Below, one piece after another: positions 1-9,719 of a stretch of 36,135 nucleotides of DNA. Both the position numbers and the translations under genes were made by a program. Within the stretch, counting starts at the first letter, position 1. The number at the start of each line of letters is the position of its first letter. The notes under the pieces were generated by a model, which ran no database searches, was not told where the DNA came from, and saw nothing but the letters and a program-made list of their open reading frames with translations. This stretch comes from Planctomycetota bacterium (GTDB lineage Bacteria; Planctomycetota; MHYJ01; WSZJ01), in assembly GCA_009773755.1 (NCBI GenBank), contig WSZJ01000046.1, forward strand, positions 1 to 36,135, read 5' to 3'.

Positions 1-583
1 TGTCCGTCGCGAGCCGCAGGCTCGCCGCGGGCGGATAAATGTACGTTCCCCGCGCGATGTATTCCTTGAGCACGTCGTTCTGCACCGTCCCGCCCAGCTT
101 CGCCGCGGGAATTCCCCTCTCCTCCGCAACCGCCACCACCAGCGCCAGCAGAACCGCCGCCGTCGCGTTGATCGTCATCGACAGCGTCACCTGCTCGAGC
201 GGGATCTTCTCCAGCAGTTCCCGCATGTCCTCGATCGACCCGATCGATACCCCCACTTTCCCGACTTCGCCTTCCGACATCGCGTCGTCCGCATCGAATC
301 CCATCTGCGTCGGGAGGTCGAACGCGCACGACAGCCCCGTCTGTCCGCGATCCAGGAGGTAGCGGAAGCGCCGATTGGTCTCCGAAGCCGTCCCGAAGCC
401 GCTGTACTGCCGCATGGTCCAGAGGCGCGAGCGGAACATTTCCGCGTGAATCCCACGGGTGAAGGGGAATTCGCCGGGACGCGGCAGGGACGGCGGAACC
501 GCGGGCGCACCGGCGACGAGCTCGACGGGAATGCCGCTCGTCGTCTCGACCCGCTCCCGGCCCTGTTTTCGTGAAGCGCTCAT
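1..583 (-). CDS. Methylmalonyl-CoA mutase, large/catalytic subunit (N-terminal part, truncated by window edge)
   Basis: This is the first 194 residues of a B12-dependent methylmalonyl-CoA mutase, which isomerises methylmalonyl-CoA to succinyl-CoA. The visible part belongs to the substrate-binding TIM barrel: [55 protein letters not shown] and [17 protein letters not shown] are all family signatures. The N-terminus is short: the TRGIH motif lies about 40 residues in. This resembles the stand-alone alpha subunits that pair with a separate B12-binding subunit, but the C-terminus is outside the window, so a fused B12 domain cannot be ruled out. The ATG at 583 lies 4 bases after the stop of the HEAT lipoprotein gene, so the two are almost certainly cotranscribed. 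Upstream carboxylase genes supply its substrate; no epimerase gene is visible. The reading frame is open to base 1. Confidence 0.95.
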   Translation of the reverse strand, partial: MSASRKQGRERVETTSGIPVELVAGAPAVPPSLPRPGEFPFTRGIHAEMFRSRLWTMRQYSGFGTASETNRRFRYLLDRGQTGLSCAFDLPTQMGFDADDAMSEGEVGKVGVSIGSIEDMRELLEKIPLEQVTLSMTINATAAVLLALVVAVAEERGIPAAKLGGTVQNDVLKEYIARGTYIYPPAASLRLATD

Positions 584-587
584 CGGG

Positions 588-3029
588 TCATTTCGTCCTC
601 GTCGCGAGGGCCCGGCGGAACGCGTGCCTCCCGGGCCACGCGCCTCTGCAGAGTTCGAGCAGCTCGCGTCGGGCATCCGCGTCGCCCGGGCCGAGCTTGA
701 CGAGAAGCGACGTCGCGATGTCCTCCTGGCTCTCGGGAAGCCCGGCGCGCAGCGTTTCGACCAGGATTTTCAGGGCACGGGCCGTGTTGATTCCGCGACA
801 CGCCCACACTGCCGCCATGCCGAAATCCGCCTTCGTATTCGCGTCGCGCCGCTTCAGCTCGCCGTTCAGGAATTTCTCGTCCGCGCCGAGAATCGCAAGC
901 GCAATCAGCGCTTCCGTCACGACCTCCGTTTCCCTGTCCTTGAGCGCCTTCACAAGGGCGGGAATGACTTCTTTCCCCGGTGAGGTCATGCGGGCGAGGG
1001 CGCGCGCGGATGCGGCGCGCGATGCGAGACGGGTATCGTTGAGGAGCGTGTCGAGCAGCATGTCCTGCGCCCTGGCTTCGGCGCCGCTGGTTCCGAGGGC
1101 GAGCAGCGCAAGGCAGCGGACATCGGCATCCGGGTCGGCGTCGCAGGCCCTCAGGCGGGCGGCCGCGGGCGCCGCCGACGGACCGCATCGGGCGAGGGCG
1201 ACGACGGCGTTCCGGCGGACGCGCGCACTGGTGTCGTCGAGCAGGATTGCGAGCGCCTGGACCGTGGTTGCCGGAAGCGCGCGGACGACGCACAAAGCGC
1301 GCGCCGCGGCCCGCCGGGTTTCAGGATCCGGATGCGAGAGCAGCGCCGTCACCGCAGGCACCTCGCCGTCGACCCCACCTGGCATCGCCGTCAGCACTTC
1401 CACCGCCAGCCGGCGGCGATCCGGCGCGTTCGGATCGGAGAGCAACAGCCCGCGCAAAGCGAGGTTTCCCTCGCTTCCCGCCGTGACGAGGCTCTCCACG
1501 AGGAATGTCGCGCGGTCGCCCGCGCGGGGCATCATCTCTCTCACCGCCTTCACGTTCTCCGCGTCGCGCACGCCGATCGCGCCGAGCGCCCTGTAGATCT
1601 GCTCCCGGCTCGAGTCCGACATGGCCAACCGCTCCGCCGCGATCAGGTCCGCTCCGGATCGCCACGCGAACGGACCCAACCCTTCCAGCCGGTGAACGAC
1701 TTCGTCCCGAATCACGTCGTCCCGCAGAAGCTCCGCCAGGGCTGCCACGGCGTCTCCGCTCGTCGTTGACATCTCCGCAAGAAGATCCAGGCAGCCACTT
1801 TTTGTTTCCCGTGAAGCGCTTCCCCGCTGCAGGTCGAGAACAGGCGGCAGCGCCATGTCTCCCATCCGGACGATCGCGCTCCTCAGCGAAGCCTGAGCCT
1901 CGGACCCGCGTCCCGGAAATGTCGACGCTTCCCAGGCGCACATCAGATCCGGGAGAGCCGGCGCGGCGGAGGCGCCCATGGCGCTGATCGCGAGGGCGGC
2001 GCGGGAGACGACAGCCGCATCGCTGTTGAGGAGCAGCGGGCGAAGGCGGTCCAGGAGGGGCGCGGCGTCGGGGCCAAGGTCGGCGAGAAGCGCCGCGACG
2101 TGGGCGCCTGCGGACGCGTCGCCAAGCGACTTCACGAGCGCTTCACTTGCCCTGAGCGCGCGCCGGCCGGCGTTGCGCATCGAGCGGCCCGCCGCGGCGC
2201 GCACGGTGCTTTCGGGGTCGGCCAGAAATGGTGCAAGGGCATCCACGACTGCGTCGCTGTCCCGGGCAGCGACGCTCAATCCATCGGCCGCGGCGGCGCG
2301 AAGCGCGGCGTCCTGTTCGAGCAGAGCCGCGAGCATGATCCCGACGACGTCTGAGGACCGCGGAGCAAGGCGCGCCAGCGCCTTCAGGGCGCGGGGTCGG
2401 GCAGAAGGGGCGGTCGCCCGGCGCGCCGCGTCGACCACGACAGGAATCGCTTCTTCCCCCAGGACTCCAAGCGCTCGTTCCGCTGCCTCCGCGACGGCCG
2501 TCCGGGGGTCTCCGATCGCCTTCACCAGCGCCCCTGCTGCCGGCAGGGCGCGCGGTCCGAGGGCTGTCAGGGCTTCCAGCGCGCGCACGCGCAGTGCCTC
2601 CGGGCCTTTCGAGTCCAGGGCGATCGCCGACAGAACGGGAATGCCCTCATCGGCATCTCGCGCGATGCGGACGTGCAGCTCCGCCGCGGCGAGGCGGACT
2701 TCCCGAACAGGATCAAGAAGGCCCCGCTGCAGGAGAGGCAGCGCTTCTTCGCCCGCGCCCTCCACAGCCGAGATCGCGTCAAGCCTCCCTGCCGGGTCAG
2801 TTCCCGCGAACCCCTTCTCGCACTCCCTGAGAATGGCGCCGCGGCGCGCGGCCTCGACGACATCCGGGTTCGGCGGAGGACCTTCGGGATCGGGCGGGGG
2901 GTCCTGCTTCTCCCGGGCCCCGGGGGTGCTTGATCTTCCCCCGGCCTGGCGGCCGATCACGGGCGCCGGCGGTTCCTTCCCGCACCCGACCAGGGCAAGG
3001 AGGAAGAGCAGGGCGGCCCGGCGCATCAT
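588..3029 (-). CDS. HEAT-repeat lipoprotein inside the propionyl-CoA carboxylase/mutase operon
   Basis: This predicted 813-residue lipoprotein starts with a short basic and hydrophobic signal peptide ending in the lipobox LVGC, with the lipidated Cys at residue 16. The residue after Cys is Gly, not Asp. A Pro-rich linker (roughly residues 20-55) leads into a long run of degenerate HEAT/PBS-lyase-like helical pairs, seen as repeated segments such as [32 protein letters not shown] and [19 protein letters not shown] see no catalytic motif; a protein-binding or scaffold role is inferred. I chose the ATG at 3029 because it follows a GGAG Shine-Dalgarno at 9 bases and gives a clean signal peptide. 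The frame is open upstream to 3095 without a good site; ATG 3026 is equally possible. It sits between the biotin carrier gene (89 bases upstream) and the mutase gene (4 bases downstream). It also has a possible promoter of its own. Confidence 0.85.
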   Translation of the reverse strand: MMRRAALLFLLALVGCGKEPPAPVIGRQAGGRSSTPGAREKQDPPPDPEGPPPNPDVVEAARRGAILRECEKGFAGTDPAGRLDAISAVEGAGEEALPLLQRGLLDPVREVRLAAAELHVRIARDADEGIPVLSAIALDSKGPEALRVRALEALTALGPRALPAAGALVKAIGDPRTAVAEAAERALGVLGEEAIPVVVDAARRATAPSARPRALKALARLAPRSSDVVGIMLAALLEQDAALRAAAADGLSVAARDSDAVVDALAPFLADPESTVRAAAGRSMRNAGRRALRASEALVKSLGDASAGAHVAALLADLGPDAAPLLDRLRPLLLNSDAAVVSRAALAISAMGASAAPALPDLMCAWEASTFPGRGSEAQASLRSAIVRMGDMALPPVLDLQRGSASRETKSGCLDLLAEMSTTSGDAVAALAELLRDDVIRDEVVHRLEGLGPFAWRSGADLIAAERLAMSDSSREQIYRALGAIGVRDAENVKAVREMMPRAGDRATFLVESLVTAGSEGNLALRGLLLSDPNAPDRRRLAVEVLTAMPGGVDGEVPAVTALLSHPDPETRRAAARALCVVRALPATTVQALAILLDDTSARVRRNAVVALARCGPSAAPAAARLRACDADPDADVRCLALLALGTSGAEARAQDMLLDTLLNDTRLASRAASARALARMTSPGKEVIPALVKALKDRETEVVTEALIALAILGADEKFLNGELKRRDANTKADFGMAAVWACRGINTARALKILVETLRAGLPESQEDIATSLLVKLGPGDADARRELLELCRGAWPGRHAFRRALATRTK

Positions 3030-3038
3030 TCGCGGCTT

Positions 3039-3042
3039 CTCC
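3039..3042 (-). promoter_or_regulatory. Ribosome binding site of the HEAT lipoprotein gene
   Basis: GGAG (within GGAGAAG) lies 9 bases upstream of ATG 3029. It decides the start over the longer frame that reaches 3095. Confidence 0.6.
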
Positions 3043-3054
3043 GACGGAGAACGC

Positions 3055-3060
3055 ATCATA
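3055..3060 (-). promoter_or_regulatory. Putative -10 element (TATGAT) upstream of the HEAT lipoprotein gene
   Basis: TATGAT lies in the 89-base gap after the biotin carrier gene and 25 bases before the chosen ATG. No convincing -35 hexamer is visible. It could give the lipoprotein and mutase genes an internal promoter separate from the carboxylase genes. Confidence 0.4.
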
Positions 3061-3118
3061 ACACGATGGAGTTGAGGGCCAGGCGCGACCGCCACGGGGA
3101 GAACGCGCGCCCCGAGCC

Positions 3119-3625
3119 TTACTCGATCACCGCCAGCAGTTCGCCCTTTTCCACCGCGGCGCCTGCTTTCGCGCAGACCTCGGCGAGCTTCCCGTCCCGC
3201 GGCGACCGTATCTCGTTCTCGAGCTTCATCGCGGCCAGCACGAGCACCGGCTCCCCCTCCCGGACTTCATCCCCGGCCGACTTCAGCACGGCCGTCACCA
3301 GCCCGGGAATCGGCGCTCGAAGCTCGGCGCGGCCCGAAGCGACGCCGCTGCGGGCCTGCTGGAGCTCGAGGAGTTTCTCGAATCGCGCGTCGCGCGTCAG
3401 GAATTCGTAGTTGATCCCCTCGAGGACGACGTCCCAGGTGTCGCCTTTCCGGGCGACGCCCACGGAATGCCTCGCGTCGTCAACCACGACGCCGCGCACC
3501 GCACCGCGGCGATCGTCGAAGCGGATGTGCCACGTCGTTCTCCCGTCGTTGACACGGTAGCCGCCGGCCTCCTCTTCAACGGAGAGCTCGAAGCGATCCT
3601 CGCCGTGGCGGAGCGCGAATTTCAT
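3119..3625 (-). CDS. Biotin carboxyl carrier subunit of an acyl-CoA (propionyl-CoA) carboxylase
   Basis: This 168-residue protein carries carboxybiotin between the biotin carboxylase and the carboxyltransferase. The C-terminal 70 residues form a biotinyl domain: APIPGLVTAVLKSAGDEV is followed by the biotinylation motif AAMKLEN, with Lys134 as the predicted biotin attachment site. The usual motif is AMKM, so Leu replaces the second Met, as in some carboxylases. The N-terminal 80 or so residues (beta-rich, FELSVEEE...YEFLTRDAR) resemble the BT-type docking domain found in fused PCC alpha subunits. The ATG at 3625 overlaps the stop of the biotin carboxylase gene as ATGA, implying translational coupling; the frame is open upstream but would intrude into that gene. 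In effect this is a split PCC alpha chain: carboxylase and carrier are separate polypeptides. Confidence 0.93.
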   Translation of the reverse strand: MKFALRHGEDRFELSVEEEAGGYRVNDGRTTWHIRFDDRRGAVRGVVVDDARHSVGVARKGDTWDVVLEGINYEFLTRDARFEKLLELQQARSGVASGRAELRAPIPGLVTAVLKSAGDEVREGEPVLVLAAMKLENEIRSPRDGKLAEVCAKAGAAVEKGELLAVIE

Positions 3626-5145
3626 GACCGAAGGCCTTCGCGAAGGGCGCACTGCTTCCAGGCTGAGGATCCCGTCCCCGGCGTCGCGCTCCCGTTGGCG
3701 TCCGGGGTTTCCTGGCGCCGCCGCCGATACTCCAGCGCCGCGGCAATCGCCGCCGCTTCCGCCAGATGCGGCCTGTCGAGGCCTGACATAGAGAACTCAT
3801 TCTCGACAAAGCCCGTGTGGTAGTCGCCCTTACGGAAGCGCTTGTCGGCAAGCAGATGGAGATGGAACGGAACGAGCGTCGGGACGCCGACGATGACCAG
3901 TTCCGCGAGGGCGCGGCGGAGTCGCTCGATCGCTTCGAGGCGGTCGCTTCCCCAGCAGACGAGCTTGGCAATCAGGGAGTCGTAAAACATGGAGATCGCG
4001 CCGCCCTCGCGGATGCCGGCGTCCCAACGGGTGTGCGGCCCCGAGGGGACGGCGAGGCCGAGGATGGGGCCGGCTTGCGGGGAGAAATTCGCAAAGGGGT
4101 CCTCGGCGGTGATGCGGGCCTCGATGGCATGGCCGCGAGGAGCGAGATCCTCCTGCCTCCAGGCGAGCGGCGCCCCGGCGGCGACGGCGAGCTGCGCCTT
4201 TACGAGGTCGGTTCCCGTGGTCATTTCCGTGACGGGATGCTCGACCTGCAGCCGCGTGTTCATCTCGAGAAAATAAAAACTTCCGTCGCGGTCGAGCAGG
4301 AATTCCATGGTGCCCGCGCCGAGGTATTTCACCGCCTTCGCGAGCCGCACGGCCGTCGCGCCCATCCGCTCTCGCAGCTTCGCATCAACCGCCGGGCTCG
4401 GCGCCTCCTCGACCAGCTTCTGGTGCCGGCGCTGGATCGAGCACTCCCGCTCGTTCAGGTGAACGACGTTTCCGCGCCGGTCGCCGAAGACCTGGATCTC
4501 GATGTGCCGCGGCTTTTCGACGTACCGCTCGATGAAGACGCTTCCGTCGCCGAACGCCGAAGCCGCTTCGCCTCCCGCCTCGCGGATGTTTCGCGCGAGA
4601 TCCCGCGGCTCCCGTACGACGCGCATCCCGCGACCGCCGCCGCCGGAAGCGGCCTTGATGAGGACGGGGAATCCGATCTGCTTCGCGATGGCGGAGAGGT
4701 CTTCGCCGTCTTTCACCGCGCGGTCGAGCCCCGGAACCGTCGGGACGCCGGCTTTCCTGGCCAGTTGCCGCGCGTTGACCTTGTTGCCGATCGCGTCGAT
4801 CGAAGCGGGGGACGGACCGACGAAGATCACGCCGGCCCTCCCGCACTGCTTCGCGAAAGCCGCGTTCTCGCTCAGGAAGCCGTACCCGGGATGAATGGCG
4901 TCGGCTCCGGCCCTCTTTGCCGCTTGCAGAATCAGGTCGCCGCGCAGGTAGCTCTCCCGCGCCGGGGGAGGCCCGAGCCTGTACGCCTCATCGGCGAACT
5001 GGACGTGCGGCGCCGATTCGTCCGCGTCGGAGTACACCGCCACCGTCCGGATGCCGAGCTCGCGCGCGCTTCGCATGACGCGCACGGCGATCTCTCCGCG
5101 GTTTGCGACGAGGAGCTTGCGGATGGGACCGACGACACTCTTCAC
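3622..5145 (-). CDS. Biotin carboxylase subunit of acyl-CoA carboxylase
   Basis: This is a 507-residue ATP-grasp biotin carboxylase that makes carboxybiotin from ATP and bicarbonate. Family motifs appear in order: [15 protein letters not shown] near the N-terminus, [14 protein letters not shown], the glycine-rich ATP loop [49 protein letters not shown] and the catalytic stretch [14 protein letters not shown]. The C-terminal tail after the carboxylase domain is short and there is no biotinyl domain; that is the next gene. I place the start at GTG 5145, overlapping the carboxyltransferase stop as GTGA. The frame is open much further upstream, but that extension only reads the carboxyltransferase gene out of frame. 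It is cotranscribed with its neighbours in a propionyl-CoA carboxylase operon. Confidence 0.95.
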   Translation of the reverse strand: MKSVVGPIRKLLVANRGEIAVRVMRSARELGIRTVAVYSDADESAPHVQFADEAYRLGPPPARESYLRGDLILQAAKRAGADAIHPGYGFLSENAAFAKQCGRAGVIFVGPSPASIDAIGNKVNARQLARKAGVPTVPGLDRAVKDGEDLSAIAKQIGFPVLIKAASGGGGRGMRVVREPRDLARNIREAGGEAASAFGDGSVFIERYVEKPRHIEIQVFGDRRGNVVHLNERECSIQRRHQKLVEEAPSPAVDAKLRERMGATAVRLAKAVKYLGAGTMEFLLDRDGSFYFLEMNTRLQVEHPVTEMTTGTDLVKAQLAVAAGAPLAWRQEDLAPRGHAIEARITAEDPFANFSPQAGPILGLAVPSGPHTRWDAGIREGGAISMFYDSLIAKLVCWGSDRLEAIERLRRALAELVIVGVPTLVPFHLHLLADKRFRKGDYHTGFVENEFSMSGLDRPHLAEAAAIAAALEYRRRRQETPDANGSATPGTGSSAWKQCALREGLRS

Positions 5146-6761
5146 AGGGGAATATTCCCGTGCTTCTTTGATGGAACGCTTTCCCGCTTGCCCCGCAGCA
5201 TCTCCATCGCCCGGCAGATCTCCCGCCGCGTGTCCGCGGGCTCGATGACCTTGTCCACGTACCCTTTTCCCGCGGCGATGTACGGATTCGCAAACCGCTC
5301 CCGGTACTCCGCGACGAGCCGCGCGCGCTCGGCGACGGGATCGCCGGAGGCTTCGATCTCGCGCTTGAAGAGAATATTGACAGCGCCCTCGGCTCCCATC
5401 ACGGCGATCTCGGCCGCCGGCCACGCGATGTTGACGTCGCCCCGGACGTGTTTCGATGACATCACGTCGTATGCGCCGCCGTAGGCCTTGCGTGTAATCA
5501 CGGTGATCTTCGGGACCGTCGCTTCGCAGTAGGCGTAGAGGAGTTTCGCTCCGTTCCGGATGATTCCGCCGTGCTCTTGCGTCACTCCGGGCAGAAAGCC
5601 GGGCACGTCCTCGAACGTCACGAGCGGGATGTTGAATGCGTCGCAGAAGCGCACAAAGCGCGCCCCCTTCACCGACGAATTGATGTCGAGGCAACCCGCG
5701 AGCACGGCGGGTTGCTGAGCGACGATTCCCGCGACGCGGCCGTGGAAGCGCGCAAATCCGACGATGATGTTCTGCGCGAATTTCGCGGCGACTTCGAAGT
5801 ACGTGCCGGGATCGACCACGGCGCCGATCACGTCATGCATGTCGTAGGGCTTCTTCGGATCCGCAGGAATGACCTTGTTCAGTTTCGGGTCGCGCCGGTC
5901 CGGCGGGTCGTCGCTGGTGACAGCCGGCGGCTCGTCGAGATTGTTCGCCGGCAGGTAGGAGAGCAGCTTCCGGATCGACTGGAGGCACTCGGCCTCATTG
6001 CGGGACTGGAAATGCGCGACGCCGGAGGTCTCGTTGTGCACGGCGGCGCCGCCGAGCGCTTCGCTCGTGACTTCTTCGTGCGTCACGGTCCGGATCACGT
6101 TCGGGCCGGTGACGAACATGTAACTCGTCCCCTCGACCATGAACGTGAAGTCGGTGATCGCGGGCGAGTACACCGCGCCGCCGGCGCACGGCCCCATGAT
6201 CGCGCTGATCTGCGGAACGACGCCGGAAGCGAGGGTGTTGCGCAGGAAAATGTCCGCGTAACCGCCGAGCGACTCGACGCCCTCCTGGATGCGCGCGCCG
6301 CCCGAGTCGTTCATGCCGACCACCGGCATCCCGACCTTCAAGGCGAGGTCCATGAGCCTGCAGATCTTGCCCGCGTGCGCGAGCCCGAGCGACCCGCCGA
6401 ACACCGTGAAATCCTGCGAGAAGACTGCGACGGGCCGGCCATCGACTTTTCCCACTCCGGTCACGACCCCATCCCCCGGAATGTGCTGCTTGCCCATGCC
6501 GAAGGCGTCGCAGTTGTGCGTGACGAACATCCCGACCTCGTCGAACGTCCCTTCATCCAGCAGCAGGTCCACGCGCTCACGCGCCGTCAGCTTGCCGGCC
6601 GCGTGCTGCTTCTCGATTCGCTCGACGCCGCCGCCGAGAAGCGCCCGCTTTTTCATCTCCTCGAGGCGAAAAACGGGATCCGCCGGTGACGGGCGCCCTG
6701 CGGAAGCGGGAGGCGCGGCTGTCTTTGAACGTGCGATTGGCTTGCTCTTGCCGCGGGCCAT
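5142..6761 (-). CDS. pccB: Acyl-CoA carboxylase carboxyltransferase (propionyl-CoA carboxylase beta type)
   Basis: This 539-residue protein has the two crotonase-like carboxyltransferase halves. It transfers the carboxyl group from biotin to propionyl-CoA, giving methylmalonyl-CoA. Visible motifs: [60 protein letters not shown], the first oxyanion region [22 protein letters not shown], and in the second half [26 protein letters not shown] and [10 protein letters not shown]. The segment [12 protein letters not shown] is typical of PccB and related decarboxylase alpha chains. Propionyl-CoA specificity is inferred from this and from the mutase gene at the operon's end. The first ~25 residues are a basic, disordered-looking extension. 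The ATG at 6761 has no Shine-Dalgarno but has a TAGACT hexamer ending 9 bases upstream, so it is probably the first gene of the operon. Confidence 0.94.
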   Translation of the reverse strand: MARGKSKPIARSKTAAPPASAGRPSPADPVFRLEEMKKRALLGGGVERIEKQHAAGKLTARERVDLLLDEGTFDEVGMFVTHNCDAFGMGKQHIPGDGVVTGVGKVDGRPVAVFSQDFTVFGGSLGLAHAGKICRLMDLALKVGMPVVGMNDSGGARIQEGVESLGGYADIFLRNTLASGVVPQISAIMGPCAGGAVYSPAITDFTFMVEGTSYMFVTGPNVIRTVTHEEVTSEALGGAAVHNETSGVAHFQSRNEAECLQSIRKLLSYLPANNLDEPPAVTSDDPPDRRDPKLNKVIPADPKKPYDMHDVIGAVVDPGTYFEVAAKFAQNIIVGFARFHGRVAGIVAQQPAVLAGCLDINSSVKGARFVRFCDAFNIPLVTFEDVPGFLPGVTQEHGGIIRNGAKLLYAYCEATVPKITVITRKAYGGAYDVMSSKHVRGDVNIAWPAAEIAVMGAEGAVNILFKREIEASGDPVAERARLVAEYRERFANPYIAAGKGYVDKVIEPADTRREICRAMEMLRGKRESVPSKKHGNIPL

Positions 6762-6770
6762 GGGTGAAGA

Positions 6771-6776
6771 AGTCTA
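6771..6776 (-). promoter_or_regulatory. Putative -10 element (TAGACT) of the carboxylase operon
   Basis: TAGACT ends 9 bases before ATG 6761, putting transcription start a few bases before or at the start codon. There is no clear -35 and no Shine-Dalgarno. It fits the TANNNT pattern seen before seven other genes here. Confidence 0.5.
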
Positions 6777-6807
6777 GCGGCGCCACCGGAGGGCGGAAAG
6801 GTATTGG

Positions 6808-8448
6808 TCATCCCCCTGGCCGCCACGGACGGATGTTCCATCCCTGCTCGTCAAGCACGAGCTGCAGGACAACTCTCCCGGGGAATTCGCTCACCAGCGC
6901 GGCATCCCGGGCGCTTCCGAGGCTGCGCGCCCAGACGACGGGCCGGGCGGCGATCCCGGGGCCGTTGTAGACCCAATCGCAATGCACCGGCCATCCGCCC
7001 CGGCGCTCGACGAGAACAAGGTGAGGGGTTCCCGTGGCTTCGAGGCGTCGCTCAAGCGCCGCGCGCGCTTCCGGCCATACCGCTTCGTTTCGCGAGCGCG
7101 CCGCGCCCTGCGGAGCCTCCAGAAGTCGAACCGAAATGCCCCCCAGGGACAGCGCGATCGCCGCGACGCCGGCGAATCTCCAGGGGCGCGCCAGGTTCGA
7201 CAGGCACCTGAGGCACCGCGCGGCGAGTTCGGCGCCGAGCGGAATGTAGACCGCAACATAGTGCGGATGCATCCATGACACCGTGAGCGCCACCGCCGTG
7301 CCGGCCGCGGCGAGGGCCGCGATCCGCCGGGCGCGGGGCAGGAAGAGAACGAGTGGAAGCGCCAGCCAGACCCACGCCATCGGCTTCAGAAAGTACCGGG
7401 CGAGATCCCGGATTCGCGCCGCCATCTCGCCGGGCAATGCGGATGGCCTCCGCCTCGCTTCCCAATCGCTGCGGTCGGCTTCGTAGAAGTTTTTGACGTC
7501 GGCGCTCGAGTACTGCTTCGCCGCAGGCGCGGACATCCACAGGAAGACCGGGGCGGACGCGAATCGTTCTTCGTAGAGCGCCTCGGGGAGTCGGAGGGCG
7601 CTTCCCGTCACGCGCGCGTTGACGAAGAGAACAAAAGCGAGCGCGACGACGGGAGGAGCGAGGGCGGGCAGGGCGAACCGGCGCAGGGCTTCCTTTGGCG
7701 ACGGACCCGCGCGCTTGCGGAAGACACTGAAACACAATCCTGCCGCCATGAGCGCGGCGATGATCCCCTCGAACGGCCGGGCGAGAGCCAGGACAGAGAG
7801 CCCGGCGCCTGCGGCGAATCCGTCCGCGAATCTGGCGCGGCGCGCGAGCCGCGCGGCCGCGCCGAAGACAAGCGCGCCCCCGAGGAAAGCAAGCTGGCCT
7901 CCCCAGAACGATTGGGTCCACGGATGAAGCGGGTCGTCATGAAAGGGAGGGTGAAGCGCAGCGAGGAGCGCGACGGCAAGCGCGAATCGCGCTGGAATGG
8001 TGACTCTCAGGGCCCAGTGGAGGGCGGCGCAGGCTGCGGCGAAGACGATCCAGGCGCCGGCGATCGGGCTGCCGAGGAGCGCGATTCCGAGGGCGAGCAC
8101 GAGGCCCTGTCCGGGAAAGTACTTGGAGGCGTGAGTCGGCGTGGTCAGGACGTGGAACGACTCGAAATGCTCCGGGGACGACGGCGCGCGAGCCGCCAGG
8201 TGTCCGCTCGCATAAGTGTCCGCAGCGAGGAGATAGCTGAATTCGTCGTGAATCTGCGGGACCGGAGGCCGGATCAGGCCGAGTCCCGCGGAAATCCCGA
8301 GCGCGACGAGAGCGGGGACCAGCGCCGCCAGCGCGGGCCGCCGGTCGAGCGGCCGCGTCAGCCGCTTCGAAAACACGGCCATCGCAGCGAGCGCGCTGCC
8401 CAGGACGGCGGAAGAGCCGACCAGAAGAGTCCCCGCCAGGTCACCCAC
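6808..8448 (-). CDS. GT-C type membrane glycosyltransferase (PMT/ArnT-like, GT39-like)
   Basis: This 546-residue polytopic protein has many hydrophobic helices. Its first predicted periplasmic loop carries an acidic pair in IHDEFSYLL (Asp68-Glu69), like the catalytic loop of PMT/ArnT-type enzymes that move a sugar from a polyprenyl-phosphate donor to a protein or lipid. A soluble C-terminal part follows (VHCDWVYNGPGIAARPVVWAR). The same features occur in the damaged gene at 10488-12120 ([38 protein letters not shown]), so the two are paralogues. The ATG overlaps the stop of the GT2 gene by 8 bases. That coupling suggests the GT2 enzyme makes the lipid-linked sugar and this protein uses it. 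The acceptor is unknown. Confidence 0.8.
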   Translation of the reverse strand: MGDLAGTLLVGSSAVLGSALAAMAVFSKRLTRPLDRRPALAALVPALVALGISAGLGLIRPPVPQIHDEFSYLLAADTYASGHLAARAPSSPEHFESFHVLTTPTHASKYFPGQGLVLALGIALLGSPIAGAWIVFAAACAALHWALRVTIPARFALAVALLAALHPPFHDDPLHPWTQSFWGGQLAFLGGALVFGAAARLARRARFADGFAAGAGLSVLALARPFEGIIAALMAAGLCFSVFRKRAGPSPKEALRRFALPALAPPVVALAFVLFVNARVTGSALRLPEALYEERFASAPVFLWMSAPAAKQYSSADVKNFYEADRSDWEARRRPSALPGEMAARIRDLARYFLKPMAWVWLALPLVLFLPRARRIAALAAAGTAVALTVSWMHPHYVAVYIPLGAELAARCLRCLSNLARPWRFAGVAAIALSLGGISVRLLEAPQGAARSRNEAVWPEARAALERRLEATGTPHLVLVERRGGWPVHCDWVYNGPGIAARPVVWARSLGSARDAALVSEFPGRVVLQLVLDEQGWNIRPWRPGG

Positions 8449-9667
8449 GGCGCCGCGCCATCTGCAGCAGGCTCACGATGAACGAGGCCAGCACGGACTG
8501 AACGCCCATCGCCGCAAGGGTCACGCCGGGAATCACGAGACGCATTGTCCGCCCGTAGTCCAGGGCGCCGAAACCCGCCTGCCGCCATTCGTTGGATGCC
8601 CAGGCGATCAGCCCGACTCCCACCGCCGCGACGGCCAGACCGATCACGATCCCCCGCTCGAGGTTGATCGCCGAAAGGAAGCGGTCGAGCGCGGGGCTCG
8701 GCGGCAGGAGACCCTCGGTCACCGCGAATGTCCGCGCCGTAATGGCGAAGTGAAACGCCTGCTGTCCCAGGAGGAGCAGAAGGCTCGCCACCAGCAGCGT
8801 GTGAACGTCCAGCTTCGCCGCGCCGATCTTCACACCTGGAATCGCGAGCGCATATCCGAGCATCCCGAGCGCGAAGAGCGCGATGCCGGGGGCCATGAAG
8901 AGCCACTTCGGGCTGTACAAGAGGTAGAACCGCAGCGACCGCCACCCGTCGCGAAAACTGCGCAGGTGCCCCCGGTGCTTTGTCCGCCCGTCGCGATGGA
9001 GCGTGATCGGCACTTCCCCGATCCGCCGCTTGAACAGGCTCGCCTTCACGATCATCTCGATGGCAAACTCCATTCCGGTGCAGCGCATCGCGAGCCGGTC
9101 GTACAGGTCGCGCGAAAACCCGCGCATGCCGCAATAGACGTCGTGGATCGGCGCGCCGAACATCCAGCGCACGAGGAAGGAAAGGCCGGGGTTGCCGAAC
9201 CAGCGATGAAGCGGCTTCATGGCCCCCGGCTCGATGCTTCCGCCGCCGGACGGAAGGCGGCAACCCATGACCAGTTCGTCGCCACCGCGGAGTCTCTCGA
9301 CGAATTTCGGGGTATCGCCGAAGTCGTAGCTGTCATCCGCGTCGCCCATCACGATGAAGCGGCCGCGGGACGCCGCGATCCCGAACATGAGTGCGTTCCC
9401 GTATCCCTTGAGCGGCGCGTCCACGACGCGGGCGCCGGCCTCCCGCGCCACCCGCTCCGCGCCGTCCGCGCTTCCGTTGTCCGCAACGATGACTTCGCCC
9501 GCGATCCCGGCCGCCTTCATGGCGTCCAGCGCCTTCCGGACGCACGTCCCGACCGTTTCACTCTCGTTGAGGCACGGGATCACGACCGAAACTTCAGGCG
9601 CCGACTCTTCCTTCGCGGCGCCTTCGGGCCGCGCGTCGACTTTCAGGGCGTCGTGCGAGGGGTCCAT
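8441..9667 (-). CDS. GT2 family glycosyltransferase with C-terminal membrane segments (dolichyl-phosphate mannosyltransferase-like)
   Basis: This 408-residue protein has an N-terminal GT-A domain: VSVVIPCLNESETVG, EVIVADNGSADG, GYGNALMFGIAASRGRFIVMGDADDSYDF (DXD-type acidic motif), then VYCGMRGFSRDLYDRL and GMEFAIEMIVKAS. About four hydrophobic helices follow from residue 240 or so. This layout is typical of polyprenyl-phosphate glucosyl- or mannosyltransferases that load a sugar from a nucleotide donor onto a lipid carrier at the inner face of the membrane. It overlaps the GT-C gene by 8 bases, completing a donor/transferase pair. The ATG at 9667 follows the hexamer TACCAT by 9 bases and has no Shine-Dalgarno. 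The sugar cannot be told from sequence. Confidence 0.88.
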   Translation of the reverse strand: MDPSHDALKVDARPEGAAKEESAPEVSVVIPCLNESETVGTCVRKALDAMKAAGIAGEVIVADNGSADGAERVAREAGARVVDAPLKGYGNALMFGIAASRGRFIVMGDADDSYDFGDTPKFVERLRGGDELVMGCRLPSGGGSIEPGAMKPLHRWFGNPGLSFLVRWMFGAPIHDVYCGMRGFSRDLYDRLAMRCTGMEFAIEMIVKASLFKRRIGEVPITLHRDGRTKHRGHLRSFRDGWRSLRFYLLYSPKWLFMAPGIALFALGMLGYALAIPGVKIGAAKLDVHTLLVASLLLLLGQQAFHFAITARTFAVTEGLLPPSPALDRFLSAINLERGIVIGLAVAAVGVGLIAWASNEWRQAGFGALDYGRTMRLVIPGVTLAAMGVQSVLASFIVSLLQMARRRG

Positions 9668-9676
9668 CCGGGGAAC

Positions 9677-9682
9677 ATGGTA
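9677..9682 (-). promoter_or_regulatory. Putative -10 element (TACCAT) of the GT2/GT-C operon
   Basis: TACCAT ends 9 bases before ATG 9667, in the 52-base gap after fabG. There is no recognisable -35 and no ribosome binding site. It suggests the two glycosyltransferase genes are transcribed independently of fabG. Confidence 0.45.
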
Positions 9683-9719
9683 ACAGATGGGTGATGCTGC
9701 ACCGTCGGCTGAGGCCGCC

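Noticed and set aside
5146..5694. Upstream extension of the biotin carboxylase frame to an ATG at 5694
   Set aside because: The extra segment reads the carboxyltransferase gene out of frame and has no homology. GTG 5145 with a GTGA overlap explains the start.
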